Shown: one piece after another, positions 1 to 18,400 of the stretch
How the letters are laid out: each line of letters opens with the position of its first letter
Numbering within the stretch: position 1 is the stretch's first letter
Origin: Phoenix dactylifera
Lineage: Eukaryota; Streptophyta; Magnoliopsida; Arecales; Arecaceae
Length of the DNA stretch: 64,000 bases
NCBI RefSeq assembly: GCF_009389715.1
Contig: NW_024067666.1
Coordinates: 1,715,001 to 1,779,000 of the forward strand
Direction of reading: 5' to 3'
Made by a program: the position numbers and the translations under genes
Notes under the pieces: generated by a model
Seen by the model: the letters and a program-made list of their open reading frames with translations, nothing else
The model's database searches: none
What the model was told of the DNA's origin: nothing

Positions 1-480
1 AATATTTAATACCCATTAGATTCTTCTGCAAATAGAATAGGGCATTTATTCAGAATAAATTATCCTTATTTCTAATGAGACAGAAACGTTTTTTCCCTCT
101 TCCCGAGGAAAAATGGTGGTGCCACCATCCCTGATGGAGCCTAGAACCTTAGACCGGCTCAAGCTCTGAGGAGAAAGATGTCAATCAGTAGGGAAAAAAA
201 AAGAAGAAAAAAAACAGGTGCCATGCTTTACGGCTTGGACTCTCTATCTCCTTATACAACTGCTCACACTGTTCTAACATGAATACAATTAATAAAGTCG
301 AGAGAAAGAAAATGGTGAAAAATGAAGAGGCGACTACAAAATATGTCTAATAAACTTCTCTCGAGTCGTGAGCAGCGAAGGAGGTGACCCACTTTGCAGC
401 CATATTTGCCTCACGATACACATACGCAGCCTGAAATGAGCTACAATCTCTCGCCATCCTATGGATTTCCTTAAGCAGTG
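1..480. other. Intergenic, no gene seen
   Basis: AT-rich sequence with short A-runs around 190-215. No conserved reading frame is visible. The right part (from about 360) probably belongs to the 3' flank of the minus-strand LINE that follows. Confidence 0.5.
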
Positions 481-481
481 G

Positions 482-1300
482 GTGGCCATCACCCCGGCAA
501 TTCTTATTCCAAATTCACTCGATCACCGTAGCTGAGTCCCCTTCCAAGAGGAGCCCCTAGAATATGTCTCGCGTAGGTGATGCCCTCCCAAGCTACTCTG
601 AGCTCCACCCCTATAGCTGTCATGTCAAAGATGCGACGCTCTCGAATAGCAACAAGTTTAAAGTTGTGATCCCTGATCACAAAACTCATACCTCCTCTAT
701 CTCCACCTACAGACATACTACCATTGAAATTCACCTTGAATTAGCCAGAGGGTGGGGGGTCCCAAGAGACAAGAGTAAATCTGAGTGCTGCAGCAGCGAA
801 GTGAGAGTTCCAGATGTTCTTAGCCATCCCGATAAAGTCGCCATAGTAGTATTGATGATTTTGGCAACATAAAGAAGAGCTCTATCCACCACGGACCTTG
901 GGGATGTTCTCCTACCTTCAAAGAAGGGGGCATTTCGGTCCAATTAGATGTGATAGATCGGGTAAGCACAAATAATGCTCCACTTAACAGAACTCGATCT
1001 TCACAAGAAATCCCTTAGATGGCGTAAAGCTCCTCAACTGATCCCACGGACCGCGACATAGGAAATGAAGCTTTCCTCCAAATCTACACTACATAAGGGT
1101 AGTTAAGAAGAGCATAGCTGATGACTCCTCCACGTTGAGGCACTCCTCACACATCGAAGTAGTCCTCATGCCCCTTCTGACCACCACACTCCAGATCAGT
1201 AGACAGCCCCATGCCACCTTCCAGATGAACAAGGCCACAGGAGGATGGATGCGCATCCTCCAAATCCACCCACCATCGATCTATCAGGTTGTCTCCCCTC
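482..1300 (-). mobile_element. LINE 3' end: zinc-binding (zf-RVT) and RNase H remnants
   Basis: Read on the minus strand, about 1280-1090 gives a degenerate RNase H-associated zinc-binding region (FIWKVAWGCL, then a C-x2-C pair in CEECLNVEES). About 950-490 gives an RNase H-like domain: VNFNGSMSVGGDRGG, then FVIRDHNFKL, RRIFDMTAIGVELR and AWEGITYARH. This order matches the C-terminal part of ORF2 in plant L1-type LINEs. Several frame changes lie between the blocks, so the copy is dead. Family assignment rests on these motifs read by eye. The same RNase H signature recurs at about 22990-23170. Confidence 0.72.
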
Positions 1301-2300
1301 TCATTAGTACCTGCAGACCTCTGGCACGTACCTTCACCCTTCTTGTCGAAGTCCAGACCAGTCTATCCGTCGTCTCTCCAATAGGAATCGGAAGTGTCAG
1401 AACCTTCTCAGCCAGCTGCTTCCCGAATGCATTCCGGATCAGCACCTCATTCTATCTATCCACTTCCGAAGTGATTAAATCACTGACTCTACAATCCGCT
1501 AGCCTTGTCGAATCAACCATCGTCAGCACATAATTAAATCATCCAAACATCATCTAACACATTAATGGATTGCTCATCACCGATGGCCTACCTGATCGCA
1601 AAGAGCACTGTCGGAGCACAGACGCAAATCTCCTTCCAAATAAAAAAATAGTGACGCCTGCCTGGAAGTCAGCCGCTACAGTGTGTATACTTGCTCCTCA
1701 TAAGAACGATATCACTTTGAGGCGGTTGGAATGGATGATATCACTTGCCATCCGATCATTTCGAAGATGACAAAAAAAAGTCCAAATTGATAAAGGCGAA
1801 CAGATTCTCATAATCTCATTTGAGTCTGAAGGCCGTTGGTTTCACCCATCAGCTCTCGTGAGCTTTAATAGGTCAAGAAAAATTTACTTTTTTTTCCATC
1901 AATCTCTCTCAAAAATAAGACATTGACACCGATCTTGAATCGATGACGTGAGCTTCTTTCTCTTGTAAGACAGCTGGTTCCGACCGAATTCTCTAATATT
2001 CAAGTCGGAACGCGAAAGATAAAAAGGAAGATAAAGATAATAGAGAGAACTTAGTAATGCACGTATTAGGAATACTTTGCGAATCAAAGTATTAAAATTA
2101 ACTAGGAGTTAGGAGTAAGGGCTCGTACCTATTTTTAAGAAGTATTTTGCGAATCAAATTTGGGCTCTTATCTATTTTTAAGAAGTATTTTGCGAATCAA
2201 TAACCATCTAGAATTATGCCGTAACCGCATCAAACTAATAAAATGCCACCATATTAGCTGAGATTACCGTCTAATAAAATAATAATAATAATAAAAAAGA
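1301..2300. other. Intergenic, short repeats only
   Basis: No supported gene. A 29 bp direct repeat (ATTTTTAAGAAGTATTTTGC core) occurs at 2129-2157 and 2172-2200. A perfect 9 bp inverted repeat (AATACTTTG / CAAAGTATT, 5 nt loop) lies at 2071-2093 and shares the GCGAATCAA motif with the direct repeats. The left part may still be LINE-derived. Confidence 0.5.
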
Positions 2301-2330
2301 AACCTCCACTGTCCTCTAGAGTGGTTAGCC

Positions 2331-3271
2331 ATGGCGGTCGCCGCCTCCACCACCACCGTCGCTGCCGGCAGCAGCCAAAAAACCCCTTTCCTCTCCCCCA
2401 AAACCCTAAATCGCTGAAACCCATCAAACCTCGTCCTCAAATCCAATCAAACCGTTTCCCCCATCTCCATCTCCATCTCCATCTCAGTTATCTCCGAATC
2501 TTCCAAGAAAAGAGCCTCTTTTCCTCGAATTTGAGCCGCCGCCGCCTCCTTGGATCCCGACCCCGCCCCCTGTCCCCCGAACCGCGGACTCTCAAGTCCT
2601 GCCTCGCCGCTGGTGAGACCCTCTACGACCTCTTCCTCCTGAGCTCCTCACCGACCCTCGTCGAGATCGCCGGCCTCGCCGGCTATGACTAGGTGGTCGT
2701 CGACATGGAGCGCGGCCCTAACAGCACCACCGAGGCCCTCCTCTGCCTCCCTGCCCTCGCCGCCGCCCGCACCCCGGCCATCCTCCGCCTTCCAGAGATC
2801 TTCTCCACCTAGGCTAAGAAGGCCATCGACCTCAGCCTCTAGGGCCTCACGTTCGACATGATCAAGTCCCCCGCCGCCACCGAGCTCGCCATCTCCTTCT
2901 ACCGTTTCCCGCCGCGCGACGTCCGCGGATCCACCCACATGGTGGTGCGCGCCTCCGCCTATGGTATCGACGACAGCTACTTGGTGTAGGTGGAGGAGGA
3001 GCTGCTGGTGAGGTTCCAGGTGGAGACGGCGGCAGGGCTGACGGAGATCGAGGCGATCGCCGGCATCGAGGGGGCGGACCAGCTGGAGATGGAGCTGTTG
3101 GATCTGAGTGCGAGCATGGGATATCCTTGGGATCCGACGAACCGGAAGGTGAGGGAGGCGATGAAGGAGGTGAAGGAGAAGGGGCTGGGGATGAGGAAGA
3201 AGGTGGCGACGGCGGAGGGAACCGGCGATTTTGGAGAGTTTGCGATGCCGCATGCCATGGTTTACCACTAG
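2331..3271 (+). pseudogene. HpcH/HpaI aldolase (2-keto-3-deoxy-L-rhamnonate aldolase-like) pseudogene
   Basis: Intact members are class II aldolases cleaving 2-keto-3-deoxy acids; plant homologues are predicted to be plastid-targeted. An ATG at 2331 opens a Ser/Thr/Ala-rich leader like a transit peptide, but that frame stops at 2415-2417. The conserved body is in another frame from about 2600: LKSCLAAGETLYDLFLLSSS, then EIAGLAGYD, VVVDMERGP, AAARTPAILRLPE, RFPPRDVRGSTHMVVRASAY, LDLSASMGYPWDP and EFAMPH. This is the family order. Four in-frame TAG codons break it (2690-2692, 2810-2812, 2840-2842, 2987-2989). The usual C-terminal helix after AMPH is missing; the frame ends at 3269-3271. No intron is seen, so I cannot say whether it is a retrocopy or a decayed duplicate of an intronless gene. 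A GC content far above its flanks marks it as former coding DNA. Confidence 0.85.
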
Positions 3272-5650
3272 GCGAACACTACAGGTTTCTTTTTGTTTTT
3301 TTTTATTTTCTGCGGCAGCAATTGGGATGATGTGGCAGCATTTTATTGGCTCAATGATCAAGTACAATGTAATTTCTTGCATGGATGGATAGTCTCATTT
3401 TAAATTTTTCTTAAACATTGGAAAGATTTGACATGGTGCGGTCGTCCCAGAATTAAGAATAATACCGGTGGAAATGATGAGGTCATCGGTTATACAACGA
3501 TGACCCTAAATAGCAGCGATCCTAAAATTATTGTCCCACTCAATAATGAAATATCTGACCTTAAGGTCGGATATCCATGACTATTCTAAGATAGTGATCT
3601 TAAACGAAAAAAATTAGTATATAGATATACGATTAGTATGTTATATATTATATTATATTATATTTATATTATTATTCTATTTATGATATATATTATGTTA
3701 CAATATATTATTAATTATATTATTGTCGTATTATTATTTAATGAGAATTTTACATTATGGTAGGAACATATTATCGTGCTTTATATTTATATAATAAAAT
3801 TATTTAATATATTACTTCTATTTATCTTATTTTCTAATCAAAATAAATATTAGTATTAAAAAAGTATATTATAAATATAAATAAAAATATTAATTCTATA
3901 ATAAAAATTAATATATAATTATAGGATAAAAAATTTATAGGACTAATAAAGATATTTTTTATAAAATATATTAATAATTGGTATATTAATATTTTATTAT
4001 AATATATTTTATAATATTAATAAATATATTTTTGTGGAATATATAAAGAATAATTTTAGTATTATATGGCCAAGCATCTTGAATTTCTATGGAATGCCAA
4101 ACAGGTTATTCATATCCAAAAAATTTTAATCACTAGAACAGCATACTAAACACAGTAGTTTTAGATCATTGGGGATCATATTAGCCCAGGATAAAGATCA
4201 CCTTGGTGATCCTAGTTAGATCACCAATGGCTACTTTAAAAGAAAGTAAGGTTCAATGTCACATATGCACCGAAGATAAGAGAAAGCAATGCATTTGATC
4301 CTTCGGTTCAACTTTAAAGATCAAGAAAATCTTTGTCTAAAACTATTACATGAAGACCAGTGGTGGTTTAGAATGAGCCACTGAAAATATAAGTTAGAAC
4401 AATACATTTATGCCCCTTACTAAAAAACGAAATCAATAAGATTCTCTCTTTTTTTTTCCCTTGAATTATTGACACAAAACATGGTCACAAAAAAAAAAAA
4501 AAATCTCAACCATCCTATCGTCTATCACCTTGAAATTCTTTGCTTGCGGGCCTTGAATCAAGAACCCCACATCTTGTTATATTTTCTTAAAAAATAAATA
4601 ACTTTGAAAAGGAAGTATGAATTCTGGGTGAACCCTTAGACCGGGAGGTGGGAATAGGTTTATATTTTCCAACCCATTGCCTTTTTGAACTTAAAATGCT
4701 AAATTTTATAAGTTGATTGACCAGGGACTTGACCTTAATTCGCCGAATCTAATCTCCTATGTGCCTCTTCATCCATCCATTTCTCGGATTCTACTTTTCG
4801 AAGCCCACTTGTTGGGTTCTTTACTAAACTCGTGACTCCCGTGTACTTTTTAAATCCCTCACGCATCTCCACGCCACTGTTTGCATTTGTCATGTTCTAA
4901 TGTATTTGATGAAAGGATCACGTTACAGTTTTACAGGTTGGTCAGTCTGACTAAAGTTAGATTTATCCTCACACGATTGAGAGTTAGGCAACTACCGGTC
5001 TATTTCAGTCACACATATTAAATCAAGTTGATTAGAGAGGAGTATGAACCACATGATGTGTGTATGTAACATTGTTCTTTCTAATATGGAAGCAACTAAG
5101 AGCTCAAAAGAAAATCCAAGAGTTTATTAGTTATAATGCCAACTCATTAGATTCATACGAACTTCATGATCGCACACCCAAATTCTCGAGTGTCATGCTA
5201 TTTGTGAGGCTTCATATAGTTGAGCTCCCCCCTGCTTTCTTTCTACTTATAATTTCTGCTATCATATTTTTATTTTTAAGAGTAGTACAAGATAACGCAC
5301 ATGACACGATCAATTCGATTCAACAGCTAATAGCGGACAGGTTTTACGAGATCTAATCTATGTCGGGAAATGCATGTATTAACTTCAATAAATTGAGATG
5401 AAAATATTTTTCAACTTCTCAATTTCTATATTTCCTATTTCCAAACCTATTATAGGTAGGGTTTATTGCAATTTTTGTACCTAGAACAATAGTTATATAT
5501 TATAACTCCGGCATTTTCCAGATAAGTCCACCAATTGACTCCGCCTGCCAAAACTGTGAGTATGAGGACAATACGGGCCGGCTGAGATGGCCGCACCCCA
5601 TGATCTTTCCCTCATCCCATGTCCCTCCGCTGCCCCTCGCCATCTTTTCA
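3272..5650. other. Intergenic, very AT-rich block
   Basis: About 3600-4060 is extremely AT-rich with many TATATTA-type words, typical of degenerate MITE or LTR debris, but I find no clear terminal repeats. An open frame at 5060-5356 has one hydrophobic stretch; I do not recognise it and it lacks coding character. No gene is supported. Confidence 0.5.
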
Positions 5651-6456
5651 AGATAATTAAGACAAAACGCATTTAAAACTCCGCTCCCCCTTGCGTAAAC
5701 CTCCCCGTTTTCCCTTATTAAGACCCCTCAAAGCCCCCATCTTCTCTTCCGTTTCCAACCCCACCCCCGCCCGCCCCCCTCTCTCTCCCCTCCTTATTAA
5801 TTTCTTTTCCTTCAGCAACGGAAAGACTTCTCTTCTGCAGCTCTCGTTGGACCCTCCAATCTCTCCCCGCGCTTCCGTCGTTTCCCTCGCTGCCCGGCCC
5901 CCTCTCGTGGCCCCACCCAACCTCTGGAGTGTCCGAACCCTTTCGTAGTCTTCACGGCTGCTGGAAGAGCCTGCGAACGTCGCGTATTTATTCGCCGGTT
6001 TCCGAAAGCCATGTGGATTTAAATGCCCGGTGGAGGAACAGCGCTTAACCGCCGAACTAAGTCCGCATCTTGGGTTTCCTGATCCCGAGGAAGATCTTTG
6101 CTTCCTGGGAAGCTCTCCAATAAGAATCAGTCGGAAGTCGGGCTCCCACAAGGTAAAGATCGGATCTTTTTCGCTGTTTTTCGATCAAAGTTGCGATCTT
6201 GGATTTGTTCTGAGGGAAGTCGGGTAGTTTGGCTGGAACTCGAACTCATACAAGGTAAAGACCGGATCTTTGCACTGCTTTTTATCTAAAGATTCAATCT
6301 TGGATGCTTTCTGAGGGAATTGAAGTTGTTTTGCTCGAATATCTTCGAGTATTCAATGCGGAGTTGGTGTTAGATTGAGCGGAATACTTGGAATTGAAGT
6401 TTTCAGAAGTTTAAAAATCTCTCTTTTTTTGTGGCCCTCCTTTTGATCTGGTTAAG
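5651..6456 (+). promoter_or_regulatory. Promoter and 5' leader of the GT14 gene
   Basis: Pyrimidine-rich, GC-elevated sequence (5680-5900) precedes the coding start at 6457, as expected for a plant core promoter or leader. Positions 6150-6251 and 6252-6353 are diverged tandem copies, each beginning AAGGTAAAGA and containing TCTGAGGGAA. Each copy carries a good 5' splice-site match (CAAG/GTAAAG), so a leader intron is possible. I see no decisive acceptor before 6457. Transcription start is not determined. Confidence 0.5.
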
Positions 6457-12331
<5,875 letters not shown>

Positions 12332-13845
12332 TTAGCAGTGAAATAGAGAGAGCAGAAAAAACATGGGCTCACAGCACATGATAGTTGATTAGGTTTATGA
12401 GAAGATCTGCAAGAGAGTTATTAGAAAAATTAGTAGGTAATATTACAGCAAAAATATATATTCAAGTAGATAGCTAAATTTATAACCAATTTTCTTATGT
12501 ACAGCAAACTTCAAGATGCCATGTTTACGATTCAAATTACAGGTTTTCTTTTGCAACTTTTCTTCTACAAGTTCATCTGTTCTTCTTCTTGTTCTGTATC
12601 CTTAAGAATATTCAACAGCAAGCGTTTACAGCATTTACTGTTACTCATATTATAGTTTAAGTTGTCCAATGTTCTTGTTTTACTGAAAATTGTGGCCTGT
12701 GGACTTGTCAGAAAAGAGTTGATGAGTTCATGTGTATTAGGGGCTCCCAAAGTTCGAGGCCAGTGGGCAAAAAAGTTGTACAATGTTGTCATTGATAGTT
12801 CGATAATGTGCAGATATCTCTAGATGACAAACCCTTTTCAAATTATTACCTTTTTTTTCACTGAAATATGATGACCATCCATCCTTCACTATATTGAAGG
12901 TGAAATGATACAAAGGTTCACCTCAAAAAAGGAAATGATCCAAACAAAAGGCACCAAGATTAGAGAGACATGATAAATAGAAAAACAAGAAGCTTAAAGG
13001 AGACGAATGCATGCATACATACATGCATACGTATGTATATGTATATATCAAACCAGTTTATGTATATATATAAACTGTTATTTGCAGTTTTAAAGGAAAT
13101 TAGTCATTATTATTTGCCGAATTCAGCTTGTGACTGGGTGAATTATTTTTCAAAACAAAATAGTGGCTGCTTCTCTCTTTTTTTATTGAGGCTGCTTCTC
13201 TCAGTGTCACCAATAACAAATTATGTAGTCTGGTTGGCAGGACCATTCTTGCTGTATGACAATTATTGTAGTATCATAATGGTTAAATAGCAGCCATTGT
13301 GTAAATGCATATGTAACTCCACATCCCTTTTACCTTTTTTTTTTCCTTCTTCTGATATGGTATTCAATTTTTATTATTTTTTCTCTCCAGGAAATGTAAT
13401 TTTTATGCCTACTCATAAAAAAACCTGCGCATAAATATACCGAGACACTCATAAACGAATCTATGACGGGGCCACCAGGCTGTGGATTCAAATAGGTTTT
13501 ATCTTGGCGAAGATGCCATCAAGTTTGTGAGACTCCATCCCATGGCCCCGCCGCTCAGATTCGCTCAAAATTTTCAGCACCATCAACTTTGCGAGACTTC
13601 ATCCCGTGGCCCGGCTGGTAGCCTGGTAATCATCCCTGCGCCAAAAACACATGGCGTCACGTTCGGTTTGGTCTCCCGAACAAGACGCCATTCACTAGCG
13701 GACATATTTTAATCACGGGAGTGAGACAGTCAAGTAGTAAATCTTGTCTTGCATGCATCCAAAGTATGGTATTGTCCTTGTCTTGAGCAAGTAGAGTAAA
13801 TCCATGGTATTGATAGGTGAAGTGGATCCGTAGCATTCATGAGGA
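12332..13845. other. GT14 3' flank and intergenic
   Basis: Contains the 3' UTR of the GT14 gene (poly(A) site not fixed) and AT-rich intergenic DNA. At 13508-13545 and 13584-13621 two similar 30-40 bp segments (CATCAAGTTTGTGAGACT and CATCAACTTTGCGAGACT, each followed by a CATCCC-TGGCCC block) form a short direct repeat. No further gene is seen. Confidence 0.5.
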
Positions 13846-14197
13846 ACAAAATTGTGCAGAATTTAATATAACTACAAAATCAAAGCAAACTATTCTTCGA
13901 AAAGGGGCACTAAATAGAAAAATTATGTCGCCCACAAAATTGTGCAGAATTTAATATAACTACAAAATCAAAGCAAACTATTCTTCGAAAAGGGGCACTA
14001 AATAGAAAAATTATGTCGCCCACAAAATTGTGCAGAATTTAATATAACTACAAAACCAAAGCAAACTATTCTTCGAAAAGGAGCACTAAATAGAAAAAAT
14101 ATGTCGCCCACAAAATTGTGCAGAATTTAATATAACTACAAAATCAAAGCAAACTATTCTTCGAAAAGGAGCACTTAATAGAAAATTATATCGCGCA
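13846..14197. repeat. Minisatellite, four copies of an 88 bp unit
   Basis: Unit starts ACAAAATTGTGCAGAATTTA at 13846, 13934, 14022 and 14110, an exact 88 bp spacing. Copies are nearly identical (for example AAATC versus AAACC, GGGGC versus GGAGC). The last copy decays after about 14185. There are no variable spacers, so this is an ordinary tandem repeat. Confidence 0.96.
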
Positions 14198-14629
14198 CCA
14201 TACCCACCACATCGGTGATGCACCATGCTAACAAACTAAAACAGAATGTGCAGGATGGCAATATGATACGAGTGCATGATGATAATGATCACCACGTAGC
14301 TAGCATATATTGCTATACAAATGCGTCATTGTAATGAGTCGTCTTATTACATTTTCACTAGAAATTCTTTGAGGGATGCATAGGAGAGACTTAGCCTCAT
14401 CATTATAGTACCAAGTTGTCTCAACATAAATTGACCTAAAATTTCATAACTCAACCTAATTTCTTGCAAATAATTTAGAAAAACCAAAAACAGCATTGCC
14501 AAAAATCTGAAGCTTACATGATAGCTTGATATCAAATTGCGAGGTTCCTCACCCCTAAACATGCATTAGGATTTTTTTTGCAGGGTTTAATGTTATTGAT
14601 ATTTTTTTAAAGGATAAATATGAATTCTT

Positions 14630-14634
<5 letters not shown>

Positions 14635-14709
<75 letters not shown>
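14635..14709. repeat. (TA)n microsatellite upstream of MRS2
   Basis: About 37 TA units, some 260 bp upstream of the MRS2 start codon, so within or next to the promoter. Confidence 0.97.
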
Positions 14710-14711
<2 letters not shown>

Positions 14712-14967
14712 TCCTGACTGTTACTTAAGATATTTTCAGAAAGCAGTTGCCAGTAATAGTCTGGCGGCAAGCACCTGTCCGGTGCCCAAACCTGATGAGG
14801 TCACTTTTTTTTGCTGATAATGCCACCGCACTCCGCTCCACACCACGCATAGTGCGAGCGGCAGAGAAGCTGAGACACCACCACCAGTAGCCATTAATTT
14901 ACTACAACCGCTAGTGCTAAAACTATCACTCCCACCAACCAACAAAGAAAGAGATCGTCTCAAAGAG
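14710..14967 (+). promoter_or_regulatory. Proximal promoter and leader of MRS2 gene
   Basis: GC content rises from about 14760 towards the coding start at 14968. No clear TATA box is seen in this interval. An in-frame GTG at 14914 keeps the frame open, but the first ATG of that frame, at 14968, is the natural start. Confidence 0.4.
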
Positions 14968-15402
14968 ATGAGAATCGGAGGAGCGGCCCTTCGGCCAACC
15001 TGGAAGGCCGGGCCGGCCGGGGAGGAAGAGCCGGAGCCGGCGTGGACCCGGCCGGGAAGGAAGAAGGCGTCGGCGGCCGGGGTTCGGTCTTGGCTGACGG
15101 TGGACGCTGCCGGGGACGCGCGGGTGGTGGAGGCTGGGCGGCACTCGGTGATGCGGCGGACGGGGCTGCCGGCCAGGGACCTGCGGATCCTGGACCCGCA
15201 GCTGTCGTACCCGTCAACGGTGTTGGGGCGGGAGCGGGCCATCGTCGTCAACCTGGAGCACATCAAGGCCATCATTACCGCCCACGAGGTGCTCCTCCTC
15301 AACTACCGCGACCCCTCCGTCGCCCCTTTCGTCCAGGAACTCCAGCACCGCCTCCTCCTCCACCACCGCCACCTCCATCCCGCCGACGATAACCACCAGG
15401 TC

Positions 15403-15456
<54 letters not shown>

Positions 15457-18400
15457 CACTTTCTTCTAACCTTTAATGCCAATGGAGTATACTGCACATA
15501 TTTAATTTGCTGATACTCTCAGTTTTTTTTAATAGAAAAGGTCATCTTTCATGCTCCAGTTGTGATTTCTTTCTGAATGCATTTGCTTCTTCTTCTACTA
15601 CTACTATTTAACCAATTCTAGGTTTTGCTTAACTGTTTTCGATATATGTTCATGGTATTTATGAGGATTTCTCTTTGACATATGTATGATGACTCTGTCA
15701 GATAATTTGCAACTAGAAACTTTATTCTGTGAGAATAAGATATTTTCTCTAAAAAATATAGGACGCTAGACAATCTCAAATGAATGATTGATCTATTAAT
15801 CACATTTCATTGCTTTAAGGAAATGTGAAGCGGTATACCTCTCATAGAGCACCAAAAAAAAAAAAAAAAAAAAAAAAATCCAGATGATGCATGTTGAATT
15901 ATCTGAGATTGAAGGAATCTGTCTTAAAGACTGGAGGGTGGGATTGAATGGACGATGGATCTAATAGATGTGATGTATGAGTAATTGGAGTAACCAAATT
16001 TTTGTACTGCAATCTTTGAATGAAGCAGTGTGATTGAATGGACATGGTAATGCCTTTTAATTGTCCACTACATGGTCTCATCTGGCAACGCATGAATCCA
16101 GAAGTGGAGAGGAAGGAGAATTCAACAGGATCAAGTGTTCGTGGGGGTTTTTGTTTAGTGCCTACTATTCTTACATGATTTTTTGTGAGTTCACAAATTG
16201 TGAAATGCATACAGTTTGTTGTATCCTTTAGATAGTTTTGCTCGAGCATTTGCAAGCAAAGGTGAGAATACTTTCTTTAACATCATGTGATTCTTTAAAT
16301 ACAACAACCAATCTTTGCATACCAATGATTATAGACTTTTGGGTATTTTACCTATTTTTTCCTAATTGTGCCAACAGAATGGCCTTTCTAAAGAGGTTTG
16401 GGTAACTGAACTCAGAACTAAGCTGTCCTTATAGTAGCTTTCGTAACTGCAAATAATGGCATTTGTTCTTTGTGAAGCTATAAGCTTTGTTTTCTTGTAT
16501 ATCGTCTTTTATTCCTTGTGTTTGTTGTTAGTTTCTCATTGTTATTTTTGTCAAAATCATTGTATGTTTAAAGGAAAGAGGTGTTGGCAGCAGTGAGGAT
16601 TGGACTAATGTATATGATTTTGGGGAGCCAAAGTCAAGAACTGCAAGCCCTCCTCAGGGTTCTGAAGATCTTGAGTATCCTGGATCTCTTCATGCAGAGC
16701 CAGAGGCAGAGGAGAAAGGAAAGAGGGAGGAAATTTCCAGTAACGGGCCGAGAGTTCTTCCATTTGAATTCATTGCACTGGAAGCTTGTCTAGAGGCTGC
16801 TTGCAGTTGCTTAGAGAATGAGGTCAGAAACCTACCTTGAGAAATTATTATTTTTTATCTTTTTGCAGTCATTGTGTTCATTATCATAGTCGTCGACTAC
16901 TCCTGCTGATTACTTGCTTAGTTACTTTGTCTTTTGTACAGTACTATTATATCTAAGGTATGTAGAACTGTTCCGAACCGCCTAGTTCGGAGTGTACCAC
17001 TAAGCTATGCCAGCGGCGGACCGGAATGGTTCTAGCATTCAAAACAAGAAACCACTAGGAGGGGGAAGGGGAGAAGAAAAGAGAGGAAAAGAAAGAGAGA
17101 GAGGGGAGAGGAAGGGAGAAGGAGAGGGAGGGAGGGCCGCCGGAGGGATTTGCCGACTTAACTTAAAATTTTTAAAATAAAAAAAAGAAGTCCAGAGAGT
17201 AGAGCCCCTGCTCCGGCCCTCCGGCGCCCTTCAGCACCCCTCCGGAGCCCGTTCTCTCTCCCTCCCTCCTTCCTTATCCCTCTGCCCTTCTCTCTTATTC
17301 TTTTTCTCTCTCCCGTTCTCTCTCTTCCTCTCCCTCGCCCTCTTTATTATATCTGTACGGGCCTGGCACAAAACGACACAGGGGCTTACTGAACTGTGCC
17401 TCCTCTTGACTGGTATGGGCTTCGGTTCCGGCACAGCAAATCTTGGTTATATCCATTTTTGCTCTTGATTCTTTATAGAAGAATATTTCTCATTTTTTTG
17501 ACACATTTCAAGGGATATAAATTCTTCATGACTTCAGTGGCTAAGACAATCCAATCTCTATCTTTGCAAGCCAAATTAAGTAGCGCACCCAATCAACAAA
17601 GATAGATGTAAGCTGTAGAAATCATTATGTTGTATTGCTTTCTGCAGTAGATGGAATCATGAATTTTTTGCTGCTTACTTGAATTGAAATAGTGCAAAAA
17701 AAAAAAAAAAACAGAAATTGTGCTTCATCCTGGTCTTGTTGATTGTCTGTAGACCTCAATGTTTGTTGTGTATTAACATATACCTTACATTTTCTCCTTT
17801 CCTTTTATCTTCAGCATTTCTGGTGACATCACAATGATTTGTCATTCAATAGTTTTCTTCCAGCTTATTTTTGTTCTTTTATTTTCTTAATAAGGCAACA
17901 ACGCTGGAGAAAGAAGCACATCCAGCCTTGGATAAGCTGACTTCAAAGATAAGCACCCTTAACTTGGAACGTGTCCGTCAGATCAAAAGCCGATTGGTTA
18001 CAATAACAGGACGTGTTCAAAAGGTCTGTAATTTTTTTTTTATGATTATATAAAGCATATGAAATCTCAGAGTATGGAGATATGGGAAGCGCTAACTTTA
18101 ATGTTATGTTGTCCATCAAGTCTTTTGCTTCTACTTGCAATAAATTTGCGCCATGTGTCATTTTTGGACAGTATGCAAATTTTCATTGGAAATGAAAACC
18201 ACATATTGTCTACAAATCATATTTAACAGATAACAGGACAATAATAATTGAGTAACTTTTCATTCTTATCGATAAGAAGTCTTGAAGATGTGAACCCTGC
18301 ATAACCGACATTGATATAAGGGACCGTGATATATTTGAGTCAGGTGCACATTTGACAAGCCTAAAAATGTCATGCACGTATTTATGTTCAAACGCGCACT

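Noticed and set aside
2648-3382. 244 aa minus-strand open frame, His/Leu-rich
   Set aside because: It is antisense to the aldolase pseudogene; its length follows from the high GC content, and the composition is not protein-like.
13846-14197. Regular direct repeats resembling an array
   Set aside because: They are contiguous 88 bp units without variable spacers, in a plant genome, so a minisatellite and not CRISPR.
14914-14967. Upstream in-frame extension of MRS2 (GTG start)
   Set aside because: It has no ATG; the extension is Lys/Arg/Leu leader sequence, and the ATG at 14968 gives a normal family N-terminus.
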